A stretch of 64,000 nt of DNA, from contig NC_053042.1 of assembly GCF_003473485.1 (NCBI RefSeq), positions 51,795,762 to 51,859,761 of the forward strand. Reading direction: 5' to 3'. A program made the translations under genes and the position numbers. Positions 11,944-24,500 of this stretch are shown here, in pieces; the stretch's first letter is position 1, and each line of letters starts with the position of its first letter. The notes beneath the pieces are model-generated. The model searched no databases and was not told the origin of the DNA. It saw only the letters and a program-made list of their open reading frames with translations. This DNA is from Medicago truncatula (lineage: Eukaryota; Streptophyta; Magnoliopsida; Fabales; Fabaceae).

Positions 11944-12085
11944 ATATTGATATCATAAAACATAAATAATTTGAAAAGAAAAAAAAGAGAGACGAATGTA
12001 GTACTTTCTTTGTCTCATATTATATTTATTTTCTTAAGGAACTGTCTCATTTTATAGTTATGTTTACATTTTAAGAAGAAGAAAA

Positions 12086-12116
<31 letters not shown>

Positions 12117-13920
12117 TACCATTTTTAGGGTAATATAAACTTTTTCTCTTTTCTTATATGTCTGTTGTTGGTAAAGGCATGTGAATGAGTTGTGATGTTT
12201 AAAGTAATGATATAATATTGAATGTGTTTTTTGACGGAAATATTGAATGCATGTGATTAACACTCTGTTGACATTTTAAGGTGACAAATAATCTCTTGTC
12301 AAAAAAATAGAAGTGACAAATAAACTGTCCTAAGGGATATTTGGCCTAGAAAAGTGAACTGACAAATTTTCTTTGGAGCAGCTCTTTATATGAAGTAAGA
12401 AAATCTAGGATCAGATTGGATTTTTTAGTGAACGAAGTTCATTTGTCTTCATAACATTTTTGCTTCCTCCCACTTTTGTTAAACGGTGGGACTAATTTGG
12501 ATCCAATTTTTGATAAAATAAATAAATAAAGAGGAATCAGGGAGTAAAGAAATTAAATATGGACTAACTTGTTCAAAATTCATGACGGACAAGAATTTGG
12601 TATTTTTAGTCAATAAGTCTTTTTCGAAACAAAACAAAAAATAATAGGCCAGATTTCTTTCTTTTTTTTTTTTTTTGAGCAAACCAAATTTCTTTTTTAA
12701 ACCTTTAACTTAATTTCATATAATGGGTTGATTCTTTGTTTTTCACGTTATTTATGTCCATTTTTCACGTTTTATATTTCAAACTTTTTTTTACAAAAAA
12801 TTTTATATTTCAAACTTGAAAGTTCATATACAAACAGATCAAAATGACCAACATAAAAAAATATATATATAATTGATCAAATCATTATTTAAAATTAAGT
12901 CAAGGTACCACACAGACGTAATTTTGCAAAAATAATGTGTAAATTTGAGATTTTTTTTTCAGATTCTTAAGAATTTACATAGAGAAAATTGAGAAGGACT
13001 AATTTAGTAGCTTAGACAAAAAAAAATATTTGCCAGCAACGTTCTAACTCTGGCATGAGAAAGTACATGTCCAACATCAAATAATAGAGCACGTAAGCAA
13101 CTAAAAATAAACTTATGTATTTTTTGTCAAAGTCTAGATTGGGTTGGCTTAAATTGTGAGCAACTAATTTTAGTATTTCTTTTGTTTGCTTTATTTTTTA
13201 TTTTAAAAAAGGTCAAAAGCCTAAAGAAAAATACAAAAGGAAAACCAAGAACCTTAAATGTTAAGCATGCAAGTTTCAAAAATACCATTAAAAATAAGTC
13301 TTCGAAGCTTACAGGAGACTTCAAAACAAGAAGATTCTAAGAAATTATTGTAGGGCTAAAGTTTGTTAGCCAATCAATATTTGTATTGCATTCATGTTAA
13401 GTATGAAAAACTTGTTTGCTCCAATCGCTTCGAAGAAAATTTTGAATACGCCAAATTATTGAGGAGATATTTCAATTAATTTTGCACTTGTAAGTAATCA
13501 TGTCGGTTGAGTCACTCTAAATAACACCTAAAGTAAACCTTCTCTCCAAGTCATGTTAAGTCGCAAATACAAACTTCACATCTCTGTATGCAAAGCTTTT
13601 AAGCCACAAGCTTGCGGTTAAACCTCTTATGCCACATGCTATAAGAATCTCGAAGCACCCCTGCAAGCTCTTCGTTCACTTTACACACCCATCACAGTTG
13701 AGTTTCACCCAACCATAAATAGAACATATTTCTAATGATATTTCTAATGAAGATATACATTTCAAGGAAGATTAAGTAGAACATTGATATTTCTAATTAA
13801 TGACAGTTGCGTAAACATGCCAAGCAAGGAAAAAAATCACAATATAAATTTCTAAAAATGCTTACAAAATTTAAAATATTTTAATTGATTTATACAAAAA
13901 TGAAAATGATAACTGAATAC
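11944..13920. other. Intergenic AT-rich DNA, no gene seen
   Basis: Contains a decayed MITE start near 11998 (tactttctttgtctcatatt), the (AT)n tract at 12094-12118 and homopolymer runs. Open frames here are low-complexity Lys/Phe/Ile strings. Confidence 0.55.
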
Positions 13921-14171
13921 TACACCCTTCATCCTAAAATAATTGATTTAACCGCATATTTCACATATGTCAATGTATAATTTTAAACTTAAATATCTTT
14001 AAATACCTATCAATAAAAATTATGAAAAGTTGATATTTATCGAGACAAATCCAACATATTTTTAGAAACATATTGTATGCTATCATTTGTTTTTATTTAA
14101 TAAAAATGTATGATCAAAGTATGTCGTATACATGGTCAAACAATGTCAAGTATTTTGGGCAGAGAGAGTAT
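13921..14171. mobile_element. MITE, about 250 bp
   Basis: The left end tacacccttcatcctaaaat pairs imperfectly with the right end tattttgggcagagagagta, as in Stowaway-like elements whose termini resemble CTCCCTCCGTCCC. Interior is AT-rich and non-coding. Confidence 0.55.
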
Positions 14172-14365
14172 TAAAGAAAGGATATAAAGAAAGAAAATGT
14201 TTTTGGGCAATGTCAAAAAAAGTCGTTGACGACTGCCCAATTTCTAATAAAATATGGCTCGTTAGCACTTTTCTAAATGTAATTGGATTACATATAACAT
14301 GATGTTTTTTTTTTTGTCATCCTATTGATTTCTCACGTACAATACTGATTTCATATTATATAACC

Positions 14366-15328
14366 TTTTTTTTTTTTTAAGTCAATAGGGTGCAGATGGA
14401 TCTACAACACCCTAAGTAGATTCAAATAAAAAGATAAAATTACAATGTTGAGGGACATAAAACATAACCCAGTAAAAAAAACAGCCTTGTAGGGTTACAT
14501 ACCACATAACTTAATCTAAAACAAATTAGTATACACCACGCACAATCCAACGCACCCACATACGAACACGAAATTAAATTGCAAAAAAAGAGGCGTATAG
14601 TTCACTTGGATCATACCAGTTTTTCAAAGCAGGGAGTGGATCCGACCGCCAACACGGTAATTACCAGATCCACACACACTAACAATTTACTACAACAACT
14701 GCAGCAAATTAACTGCCATTTCTAGCATATTTCAGTAATGGAGTGGAGAACACAACTAGTTTCAGATGACCAACATACCCTTACAGGTTTTAATAGAACC
14801 GCAAACCCTTTCGGGTTTTTTTGAATCGAATCGGACCATGACGGCGGCAAGGCAAGCCGCTGTCGTTGAGAGAACATTACAACGTCACGAAATGGACCTG
14901 ATCCAAAACCAATAGATCTGAAGCAGCACCATCGATCGACGAACAAACCCAAAGGTTTTTTGAGAAAAAATGTGAGCCCAAATTCGTCGTTTATGGAACA
15001 GGAACATATTTGCATAAAACATATCTTGGTTGAAGCAGTGGGGATGCGTTTGAGGACAAAACAATCTGTGGTAGCACCCGACGACTGTTTGAGGGTGGAG
15101 CTGCCAAGAGGTTAAACCAACTTGGCCTGAGATAGTTTGGATGTTAGGGAGGAAACAGTGGTGCCGCGGTGATGGTTGCGTGCACCACCGATGTGAGAGG
15201 CTACATCGAGAAGGAACAGTTTGGATTTTGGGTTGTTGATGGTAAAGGGCGGTGCTGCTAAGTTTAGAGAGAGGAGAGAGCGTTTACTTGTTAGAGAGAG
15301 AAAGGAGCTTCACCTAAATGCACTACTC
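14366..15328 (-). mobile_element. Poly(A) retroposon with 10-bp TSD, LINE-like
   Basis: A poly-T run at 14366-14378, equal to a poly(A) tail on the minus strand, starts a 963-bp block visibly richer in G+C than its surroundings. The exact 10-bp duplication ttatataacc occurs immediately before it (14356-14365) and after it (15329-15338). On the minus strand the element begins with CT-rich sequence (gctcctttctctctctaac), resembling plant LINE 5' leaders. No intact reverse transcriptase or endonuclease frame is visible. It could be an internally deleted LINE or a non-autonomous element mobilised by one. Confidence 0.78.
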
Positions 15329-15338
15329 TTATATAACC

Positions 15339-15813
15339 TGAAAAGCATAAAGACACATTAAAAACACCCCTCCAACATTGTTAGAGAGTCTCACATCGGT
15401 TGAGAGATGACATGAATAAGTATTTATAAATAGATGCAATCTTCACCTCACAATCCAGTTTTGTTAGACTCAACCACAAATTTGAAGACCTCAATTTTCT
15501 CAAATTTCATATTCCAAAGCAATGTGGAGGGTGGAAAAAGAAAAATTGGATTTCCATAGGCCCAACTGTGCCCACGAATGTCATTTGTTTCCTTTCCACG
15601 TTTCTATTGTACCAAACTGTGAAAGAAGTGTTTTCCTTTCCTTCCACTTTATTTGGTTGCATCCAAACAAAGAAAGAGTAGAAAAGTGTATAGAAAACGG
15701 ATGGATAGTGGTGATAGTGATACGTCGAAAGGAATGAAAGTGAAACCTAATCCCAAAGAAGGATTCAATTCATCATCAGATTCATTCAGATTCTTTTGCT
15801 GATAAACCCTAAA
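15339..15813. other. Upstream region of the Arg/Ser-rich gene
   Basis: Spacer and probable promoter/5' leader of the gene starting at 15814. A possible MITE end (gttagagagtctcacatcgg at 15380) is present. No clear TATA box was identified. Confidence 0.4.
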
Positions 15814-18350
15814 ATGTCTCATCGAGATTCCTCCGATTCGAAGCGTCGTCATTCTAAGCTCGATCGTGAACCAAGGTACACTTTCTCTTCTAGTTCCATT
15901 GATTTAGATGATTGATTATTTCGTTTTTGAATGTTGATTATGGTGATGTTTGTTTTAGCCCTAAGAAATATAGAAGAGATAGAGAAAGAGAAAGATTAAC
16001 CACAAATGGTCATTCTGAACCGTCCAAACATTCATCTCAACCTCCAAGATCTCGCTCTTATTATCAGGTCTCATACCTATTTTATTTTATTCAGCTTAAT
16101 GTGCTTCTTTATATTTGGACCAACTTCTGTTCCTAAGTACATTCAAATTTTCATATATTAACTTGTATTAGATTTGTTACAAACTGAATGATTGAGTCAA
16201 GAAAGGAACAGAGAATCACTTTGAAGGTTTACACTAATAATACACATAAAAACTTCATGAAAGGCGTGTATGGTGTCTGGCACTGAGATATGTTATTGCA
16301 TTCAACTAGTTCGTTTTTTTCAATTTTTTACGTGTGTGTTGATGTGTCCGGTGTCCATGTTTGTGTCAGTGCTTCATAGGTGTTGGAAAACAATGTTGTC
16401 AATAGCGTATTGTAGCGGAGCGACCCCTGACATGCAATAGTAGAGCAACCTATTGTAGCGGCCAAAATAGTGGCTGCCGCGGACGCTATTGTGCCTCACC
16501 TCAGAATGAGATAAAAAATTCCGTAAAATCATTTTATTTAAATGTTAGGGCTTTTCAGTTAATTTCAGATCTCCTCCATTTAGTGAGCTATCCATTTATG
16601 CAATGTTTGGATATGTGGTAGACTTGCTTTTCTCACCTTTCAAGGCCATTTGGCCGTGGTTTTGAAGAAGCTACATATTGTAGCATTAGACGAATGTGCG
16701 TTGGCATTTGTTTATTCTACCGATAAAACAAACATACACTTAGCTTCCATTTCGCTATGGCCTATGTGGGGTTGATAACATTGTTGGAAAAGGAAAAAAA
16801 ATATCTTTAGTCTCCTTTGTTTAAAAATAAATGATTTCTCTATTCACAAAGAGGATAGTTGCATGTGCATTAGCATTGCACAAAAACATAACTCAATCAT
16901 TATTAAACCTTTAGCTCTAAATCAAGTAGTTAACTTGGGTTCACAGTTATTGTTTTGTATATCCCTGCATACAATTGTTCAACTTGGGTAAACAATAAAT
17001 ACTTTGGGAGGAAACTGGGAGAACAACATTGTACACCATTCGTTACTGTTTGCTTTGGCTATTAGCTGCCTGGTACAAGTTGTGAGCAATTTTATAACCT
17101 TAATCATTATGCAAATACTACACCATTTCCATTTTCTCGATGTTAGCTACTACAACATGTGGTGGGTGGAAAGTTACTTATTCGAGATTACCAGGATTGC
17201 CGTATATATTGTTGTATTGGGTGAAATACAAACCATAAATGTTAATAAAAGACAGCTGGAATTTGCTTTGACGGTAAAATATTGTATGAATAATCTATAC
17301 AGATGACAAAGCTCAAATCCTTCACCATAAATGTTGAGATTGGTTTTTATTCCTTTGCCCCTTGATTTATAAGGAGGTCAGTGTTTATCGTCAAATACCT
17401 CTATATAAACAGTATTGGAAAGAAAACATCTTAATGGACATTGAAGATAACTTGGAAATTCATTTTTTAATTACAGATATAAAATCCCTTTTTATATGCT
17501 ATGGATGTTAATCAGTGTATGCAAACTATTTTTCTGGGGCATGGGATTCTTATTCAGCCCCATGCCTTCAAGTTCCTCAGTATATGCTTTCCAATGCATG
17601 TTTTAACAGCATCATGAATGGGGCAATACTGTGCAGGTTGGTCGAAGCACTGGTCAAAGGGAAGCTGATGGTGAGTTTCCTTAATTTTATATTGGTGATA
17701 TATATTAGTATGGATGGTTTGGAGATTTACTCGATATACTGAAGCCCAAAATTCTTCGATTCCAAACAGAAAAAGTATATGCTCAAAGTAAGGAGAATAA
17801 CCAAAGGTTGGAGACAGGTCAAAGTAGAGAGCAAAGAGATGAGAAATCACTGGCTAAACTGGATGGTAATTTTCAGAGAAGAGACAGTTTTCGAGAAAGG
17901 AAAGATGATCCAACACCTTCTGTGAGGAAAAGGCCAGCATTTAGGGAGAAGAAGATCCCAGTGGATTCAAGAGAGGCTAATCCAGCTGCGACAGTGACAG
18001 TAAAGTCAAGCCATACTAGCCACCCTCCAGAAAGGAATGAAAGGAAGGAGGAAAGAAGCAGCAACCCTAACCATCTAGATAGACCTGAGAAGCGAATTGC
18101 AGAGGACAGGGAATCCAACAAGCGAGAACCTAGGAAGGATGGATTTTCATCAAGAGTAAGGTATGGAGGAAGTGGAGGCAATAGCAATCACAGAGGAAGA
18201 GACAAATTTAATGGAAGACAAGATAATCATCCTATTAAGACTCAAACAGAGAAGTGGAAACATGATTTGTATCAAGAGGTTAACAAAGATTCTATTCCAA
18301 AGAATGAGGATGATCAGATTGCAAAGCTGGAAGCACTCTTAGCTTCATAA
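15814..18350 (+). CDS. Arg/Ser-rich charged protein, 261 aa, function unknown
   Basis: Four exons give one open frame: 15814-15875, 15959-16067, 17637-17670 and 17770-18350 (TAA). All introns are GT-AG and phases are consistent. The N-terminus (MSHRDSSDSKRR, then RRDRERER) and the middle are rich in Arg, Lys, Ser, Glu and Pro and look disordered, as in nuclear RNA-associated proteins. An RYGGSGGNSNHRGRDKFNGR stretch is RGG-like. The C-terminus is less repetitive (KWKHDLYQE, then DDQIAKLEALLAS) and probably conserved. The start is the first ATG in the leader with a good reading frame into intron 1. A nuclear or RNA-processing role is inference from composition; the family was not recognised. 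Intron 2 (1,569 bp) carries repeat debris, including a tattgtagcgg motif repeated near 16410-16490. Confidence 0.82.
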
Positions 18351-18940
18351 TTTCAAACTGTAGCCAATATTTGGTAAGCTTGTTATGGCTGTTTTCAGAA
18401 ATCTTATTTCAACATTCGGCATGTGGGACAATTTCCAGAGATTACCAATTTTCATGATTTCTATATATCTCTCTGCTTGTCATGCATTCTATTTTTTTTA
18501 TCACAAATCCAGTTGATTGAATTCATCAACCCAGTTGAACAATCAAAGGTCTTTTTGCGATTGAATTCCAGAAGAATAAAAATTGATTTACAATCAAAGA
18601 TATTTTAATTTGATTGTAAATAAAATAAAATGTATCGATTATCCCAGCAGAGATACTTTTGGAAGAATACCTTTGATCGTTAAAATTAATGAATTTAGGT
18701 AGAAGATCTTTGGAAAAATAGCATGGAAAGAAAAACTATCAAATGATGACAGAAAATTGAAGAAGGGAATGGCGACATTGATCAATGATTGTCACCCAGA
18801 AAGAGATGAAGGAGAGGGATCATATGTGCCACCGTTTTTAATTGAATATACTTTGTATTATGAGCCACTTGATTAATTGGAATTAGCGGTTGAGATTTGG
18901 TGTAAGTCAATGACTTACACCTGGTGTCAACGGATTCTGC

Positions 18941-18993
<53 letters not shown>

Positions 18994-19717
18994 CCGAAGT
19001 GTTAACATCATAACATAAACATAATAGTGGAGACGTTGATTTTTTCTTTTCTTTTTTTTTCCTCCTTATAAATAAGCCCTTTTCACCATATCTTATGTGC
19101 AAGTATGTATGAAATGTTATAATATAAACACAAGGAGATGTAGAGTTTCTCTCAAAAAATTTCTTACATATACGCTCTTTTTACCAAATTTTATAAATAA
19201 TCTAGTGTACGAAAAAATAACCATATCTTTTTGAAAGCGTTTTTATTTTTGAAGTAGTATTGATGATTTTTTTTTAATGAGCTAGAATGTTATAACGAAA
19301 AATCCTAATAACTAAAGTAATGAAGCAACTAAAGTTGTATTTGAAGTAGTTGTTGACGTATATTGGAAGAAGTGAACCCTTTTGAAAGATCTAAGTAGTA
19401 CTCATAATTTTAGGCATGTAATTAAAGGAAAGATAATTATTTCTCTTGAAATCTTTTACCATTCATTGTAGCACACAAAAGATTGTATTCATTACAGTTA
19501 ATCCTCTAGTGTAGAGATAAACTTACAAGTTACAGGATCAGAAGTATAGGACTATACACAAATAGACAAATGAGATTTACCCATCATCTTAATCAAATGA
19601 ATCAAACCTGAGAAGAGAAATACAAAATCAAAATCTACAAGTCCCAAAAGTTTTTTTTTTTTTCTTTTTCTTTTGAAATATGGAAAGTTGAACACCCCCT
19701 AGGATGTTATATATATA
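18351..19717. other. Intergenic, with (AT)n tract
   Basis: Holds the 3' region of the preceding gene, an (AT)n run at 18944-18991 and a small palindrome (ggtgtaagtcaatgacttacacc region, 18899-18921). No additional gene seen; the frame at 18782-19102 is mostly microsatellite translation. Confidence 0.55.
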
Positions 19718-20059
19718 TCATTTGTGTTTGCGAACGTTGTTGAAATTCTTTGAGGGTGGTTGGGTAGCATAAGAAGCAACAGCATTGGCAGTGGTCGGAG
19801 GCAGAGCTGTCACAGTGATGCCTCTTGGGCTAACCAAACTTCCATCAACACCAAATCTGTGCTCTAAGAACTCAGTTGTGGGTTGCTGAAAATCAGACCT
19901 GGTTCTTCTATGAGAGGATCCTGTTAATGAGTCAGATTCCAATAACATGTGGTAACTACGATTTACGCTCCCAGAATGAGAAAAGCTCCTGTTGAAGCTG
20001 TGGTGATGAGGTTTCTGCTTCTTGATGGCATGGATAAGATATGGAATCAAACCTTCCAT
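19718..20059 (-). CDS. Small plant protein starting [14 protein letters not shown], 113 aa
   Basis: Single-exon frame with ATG at 20059 and TGA at 19718. The MEGLIP(Y)L-AIKK start resembles a small plant-specific family of uncharacterised proteins (family impression, not verified). The rest is Ser/His/Arg-rich: several SFSHSGS and RSYHMLL-type stretches, [11 protein letters not shown] and a basic end (NVRKHK). No membrane span or signal peptide. An in-frame upstream ATG would add 12 residues ([12 protein letters not shown]) encoded by a ctttctttcttt repeat; I prefer the internal MEGLIP start because that motif looks like a natural N-terminus. A TATA-like box lies about 115 bases upstream. Function unknown. 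Confidence 0.75.
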   Translation of the reverse strand: MEGLIPYLIHAIKKQKPHHHSFNRSFSHSGSVNRSYHMLLESDSLTGSSHRRTRSDFQQPTTEFLEHRFGVDGSLVSPRGITVTALPPTTANAVASYATQPPSKNFNNVRKHK

Positions 20060-20168
20060 TGTTTCTCTTTCTTTCTTTCTTTCTTTCACGAACACAACCT
20101 TTGACTATGATTATTGAAGCCTTGAAGTAAACTTTGGTTTTTTGTATGACATGAAGTTGTAAAGGAGG

Positions 20169-20181
20169 ACATATTTATATT
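20169..20181 (-). promoter_or_regulatory. TATA-like box of the MEGLIP gene
   Basis: Minus-strand AATATAAATATGT about 110-120 bases upstream of the ATG at 20059. Confidence 0.4.
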
Positions 20182-21540
20182 GCTGGAGTGCCATGAAAGA
20201 TTTTCAAGGGTCAACGCAAAATATTCCATTCATATCCTTTCATGAGTCTATTTTGACAAAATATAACCGTTATTAATATCATTATTAGTATATTTCTTAA
20301 ATATATAAATACATAAAGTTGATATACACGGATGTTGCGAATACATTTATGCTTCTCAGAAAAGGAAAGTACTTTTGAATATTCAATTATTAGGGTAGTT
20401 GGAATTTGGAAATGGAAATGCAATTTGATTTTGATAGCTCACATATATGGATAGAGTTTTGAATGTAAGTAAAGTTAGACGGCTTTGATATTGCGCGTAT
20501 AGTAACAACTATGATATTGCTGAACAGATCAAATATGAAGCAAGATAGTTCAGTCCAGCAACAAACTTCATAGCCACGTATCCACTTCACCACCACAAAC
20601 TTCTTAATTTTACAAGATTTATATATGTAAATGGAAAATGTTACATGAACACCCTTTAATCATACACCCTATTGTACACCCCATGCATTAAGGATATTTT
20701 GGTAAATTCATCTCACAACCATACTTTCTCTTTCATCTCCTCTCCCTTTTCCTTGCCACATGTCAGGATTTTGTGTGGGTGTAAGAGGTGTATTGCCACG
20801 TGGGGGTGTACATGTATCACCATTCATTGTATATATATATATATGAATTACTTCAATCCACGTTCATTAAGCTAGCTAGCACTTACAAAAGAAATTATAT
20901 TTACTAAAACCTTAAAAAATTAGTCATGAGAGTTTTTGAACTCACAACATGCTGAATACAAATCTTTGTCATGGGAGCCATGATTACATAAACAGAACAA
21001 TTGTTTTATGTGCATTATTACTATTAGTACTGACATGGAAGCTATGATGTTCTTTTGTTGTTTTATCAAATTCCTTGTATTGTTTAATTTTAAAATAACC
21101 TGAAAGATAGCAGTATAAAAATCCAAGATAAATCTCAAAGTTTTGAACTTTAATAACCAAAGGGAAGGGAAATTGTATCATGTCTCAGTTTTTCCCCTCA
21201 CGGTCAAAGTTTAGCATGAGAATGATGACTAGTTGCGAATAAATCATCAATTTAGTCTATAAACTATCACTCTTTTCAGTTTATATATTCTCTAAACTGA
21301 TGATAAGTAGTCCCTAAGGTATAGAAAATTATAAATTTAACATTCATTATATTTTTCTATAAATACATATATTAGTTTAAAATCAATTAAGCCTTGCATA
21401 GGGCCCCTTACACTACCACATAGTAATGTTACCACCATACTCAAACAACTTTATTTTACTGCTACATTATAACAGTAGCTAGTGGATACCAATATACTAT
21501 AGTTATGGTTATAAATTCTAGCATAGTTTACTAATTAATT
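20182..21540. other. Intergenic between MEGLIP gene and GH3 gene
   Basis: No gene recognised. Includes a MITE-like block around 20638-20822 with related ends (gttacatgaacaccc and gggtgtacatgtatcacc) and an internal CACGTG, plus a decayed repeat at 21237-21345 (aatcatcaatttagtctat) that recurs near 59175. Confidence 0.5.
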
Positions 21541-24500
21541 TCACTCAGACATAAATTCTTCTCCATTTGTAATATCAATGTGGTGTGTAACTTGTTTTTC
21601 ACTAGAAGTTCCCACCAGAATATTGTGCTGTCCAATCACCAACTTTCTTTTACCATCACTATCAACATTACTTAGCATTTTGCATATATCAATTTTTACT
21701 GTCACAAACTCTGTCTTCCCAACCTTAACTTGTGCTCTTTCAAATCCTATCAATTGTTTCAATGGAACACCACTCACTGCCTCTGAACTTGGTGGCTCCA
21801 AAAACACTAACACCACATGAGATCCATCAAAAGGTCCATTGTTCTTCACACCAATCACAAGCGAAAATGTCAAATTGAAACAACTTATGGTGGAGATATC
21901 AATTACTTGATCATCAAGGAAGATATTATTAAGTGGTTTTGAAATGGATGTGTTTTTCTGGAGCATTATGGTGGAAGGAGCAGATGCTATGTGGGTGGAG
22001 AATGTGGAGTAGCTTAATCCATAGCCAAATTCATAGAGGGATTTCCCATTGTAAAACCTGTATGTTCTTCCAGGGAAATTTCTACTGCTATTGGCTCTCA
22101 TGTTCATGTCTGTCATTGGAACTTGATCGACATATGATTGTGGATACCATGTAAACGGGGACCTACCACCTATAAATAAATTTTTCACTGTTAGTCCAAA
22201 AAATGCAGTGTAAACATTACTCCTCCGAGCTCAAATATAAGAAAATAAAAGTTTATGTGTTTGGTATAAACTTGGATTAGTTGTATATAGACTTTTTTTG
22301 TTTATATTTGAGACCATAAGGAGTATGTGGTAACATTATTACTGTTCAGGGTTCAGTTCAGGAAGAAAAATCAAACCAAACTAAACCGCTAAAGGTAAAA
22401 TTGAACCAGACCGTTAATTGTTGTCCCGAACCAGTATGAAGGTTTGTTCACTGGTTCTGTGGTTCCGAACTACCTTTACACAAAACCGAATTATACTTTT
22501 TCAAACCAAACTGATTCTTTATGAATCAAAGTGTGTCAAATTGCTATTATTAATTGATAATTATGACAATTGAAAAAATCAAAAAGCAAACCAGATTGAA
22601 TATTAGAGTTGTTTAAAAAAACCAAACTATGACAAATGGTTCACAAACTGAACCAAAGCAAACCGGATTGGTTTAGTTAAGTTCGTGAACTATCAGGCAC
22701 ACTTCATTTTTTTTCAGTTTAGTTAACAGATCAATTAATGTTTTTTTTAACAGTACTAGGTAACAAAGTATGTAAAGATAAATGTAGGTATTTTAATAGT
22801 TTAATAGAAATCTATACCTGGGTTATAGTCTCCAAATATTACTTGTGCTATGGCATTTCCTCCATCTTGACCAGGATAACCTACCCATAATATCCCTCCT
22901 ATGTTGCTTACACTTTTAGTGAAAGAAATGTCAATTGGGCCTGCTGCCATTATGACTAAAATCAATGTTCCTTTAGTAGCAGCAGCCACGTCTTTCACCA
23001 GCTTCTCTTGAAATCCAGGCAATGTCAAGTTAACTCTATCCAGCCCTTCTGCTTCTATAGATTGGTCCAATCCAACAACCAACACCACTGCATCAGCAGA
23101 GGCTGCAGCCTTAACTGCTGCTGCAAAAAGGTTCTGATTACTGCATTTAACATCACTGCAACCACGCGCGTAAGTTACAGAAGAAATGTACTTCTGCAGT
23201 CCTTGTAAAGGGCTTGAATAGCGGCATGGTATGCCGGCATAGTTACTAATCATAACTGTGGTGGCATTTGCATTCGGTCCAATCACAGCCAAATTTTTTA
23301 TCTTAGTTTTTGATAAAGGAAGAGCTCCTTTGTTGTTTTCAAGCAAAACTATTCCTTGCTTCGCAGCTTCTAGAGCCAATTGCTGATTTTCTTTAGTGCA
23401 TACATCAGATGGACCAAGGTTTGCAAATGGAAGTGACTTTGGGTTTTCAAAGAAGCCAAGTCTCATTAGGACTATATAGTTGTACACCAAGGCTTGGTCT
23501 ACAATAGATACGTCTACTTTCTTCAAGTTTACAGCATTTGCAGTGTATTTTTTAAGAAAGTCACCGCAGTTCATGTTTAAACCTGCATGATATATGAGAC
23601 CATACCATTTAATAATCCAAAACCAGTCATAACTTTATTTCTTTCCAATCGGAAAATTGTAGAAGTTTTTTGTAGTTTCAACTTCAGTTCTACTTGATTA
23701 CCTGCTTTCAGTGCAAGAGCCACTGCATCTTCAGGAGTTTTTGTGTAATGAATTGAGTTGTAATAAACTTCCACTGAATCACAGTCTGAAACAATATATC
23801 TGTACAAAAAAGTATAAGTTATCAGGGAGCTTCTTTTAGTTATCTGTCTCTAAATATAAGATTATGTTGAGATTTTTCCTTATCCCTTTTTATAAGACAC
23901 CGTTTCAAATTTTCAACTGCGTTAATTATTTTTTTTATCAACATACTCTTAATTACGTTACATCCTTTTCTACAACCTGTAATAAATACTATGATAGAAA
24001 GATAAATTAGTTGTCTTTCCTGTAAAACAATACTACTAACTCTTAACAAATTTCATACTGCTATACCAACTTTCCCAATTCTAGTAATTTAGTCAACCAA
24101 ATCCTATATTTAGGGACTAAGATAGTATATAGTTTCTCATAGCTATCTAGGTATAAAGGTATAAATTGTTGTAGTGTTTAAGTTAGCTTGACATGTAAGG
24201 AAAAGAATCAAATGATTGGTTAGGGATAGAGACAAACCCATCTAGACCCCACTGGCCTCTGATTACTCCTTGGAGAAGGTCTGGATCGGCACATGTAGGA
24301 ATTCCATTCACCCTATTATAGGAGCACATGACACTGCTAACATGTCCCTCCAACACACAGCTCTTAAATGGAGGCTGATAAGTATCCTCCAAGTCTTGCT
24401 TTGTCACCTGCGAAAATCTCCGTAAATATCTACATGGTGATATATGATTGGATGCAGTTGTAAAAAATATTTAACACGTTCGGTGATAGTTAAGTTATTC

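Noticed and set aside
17873-18187. Minus-strand Leu/Ser-rich frame over the Arg/Ser gene
   Set aside because: Antisense shadow of a charged coding exon; no start context or family match.
18782-19102. 106-codon minus-strand frame
   Set aside because: It contains a long Tyr-Ile run translated from the (AT)n microsatellite.
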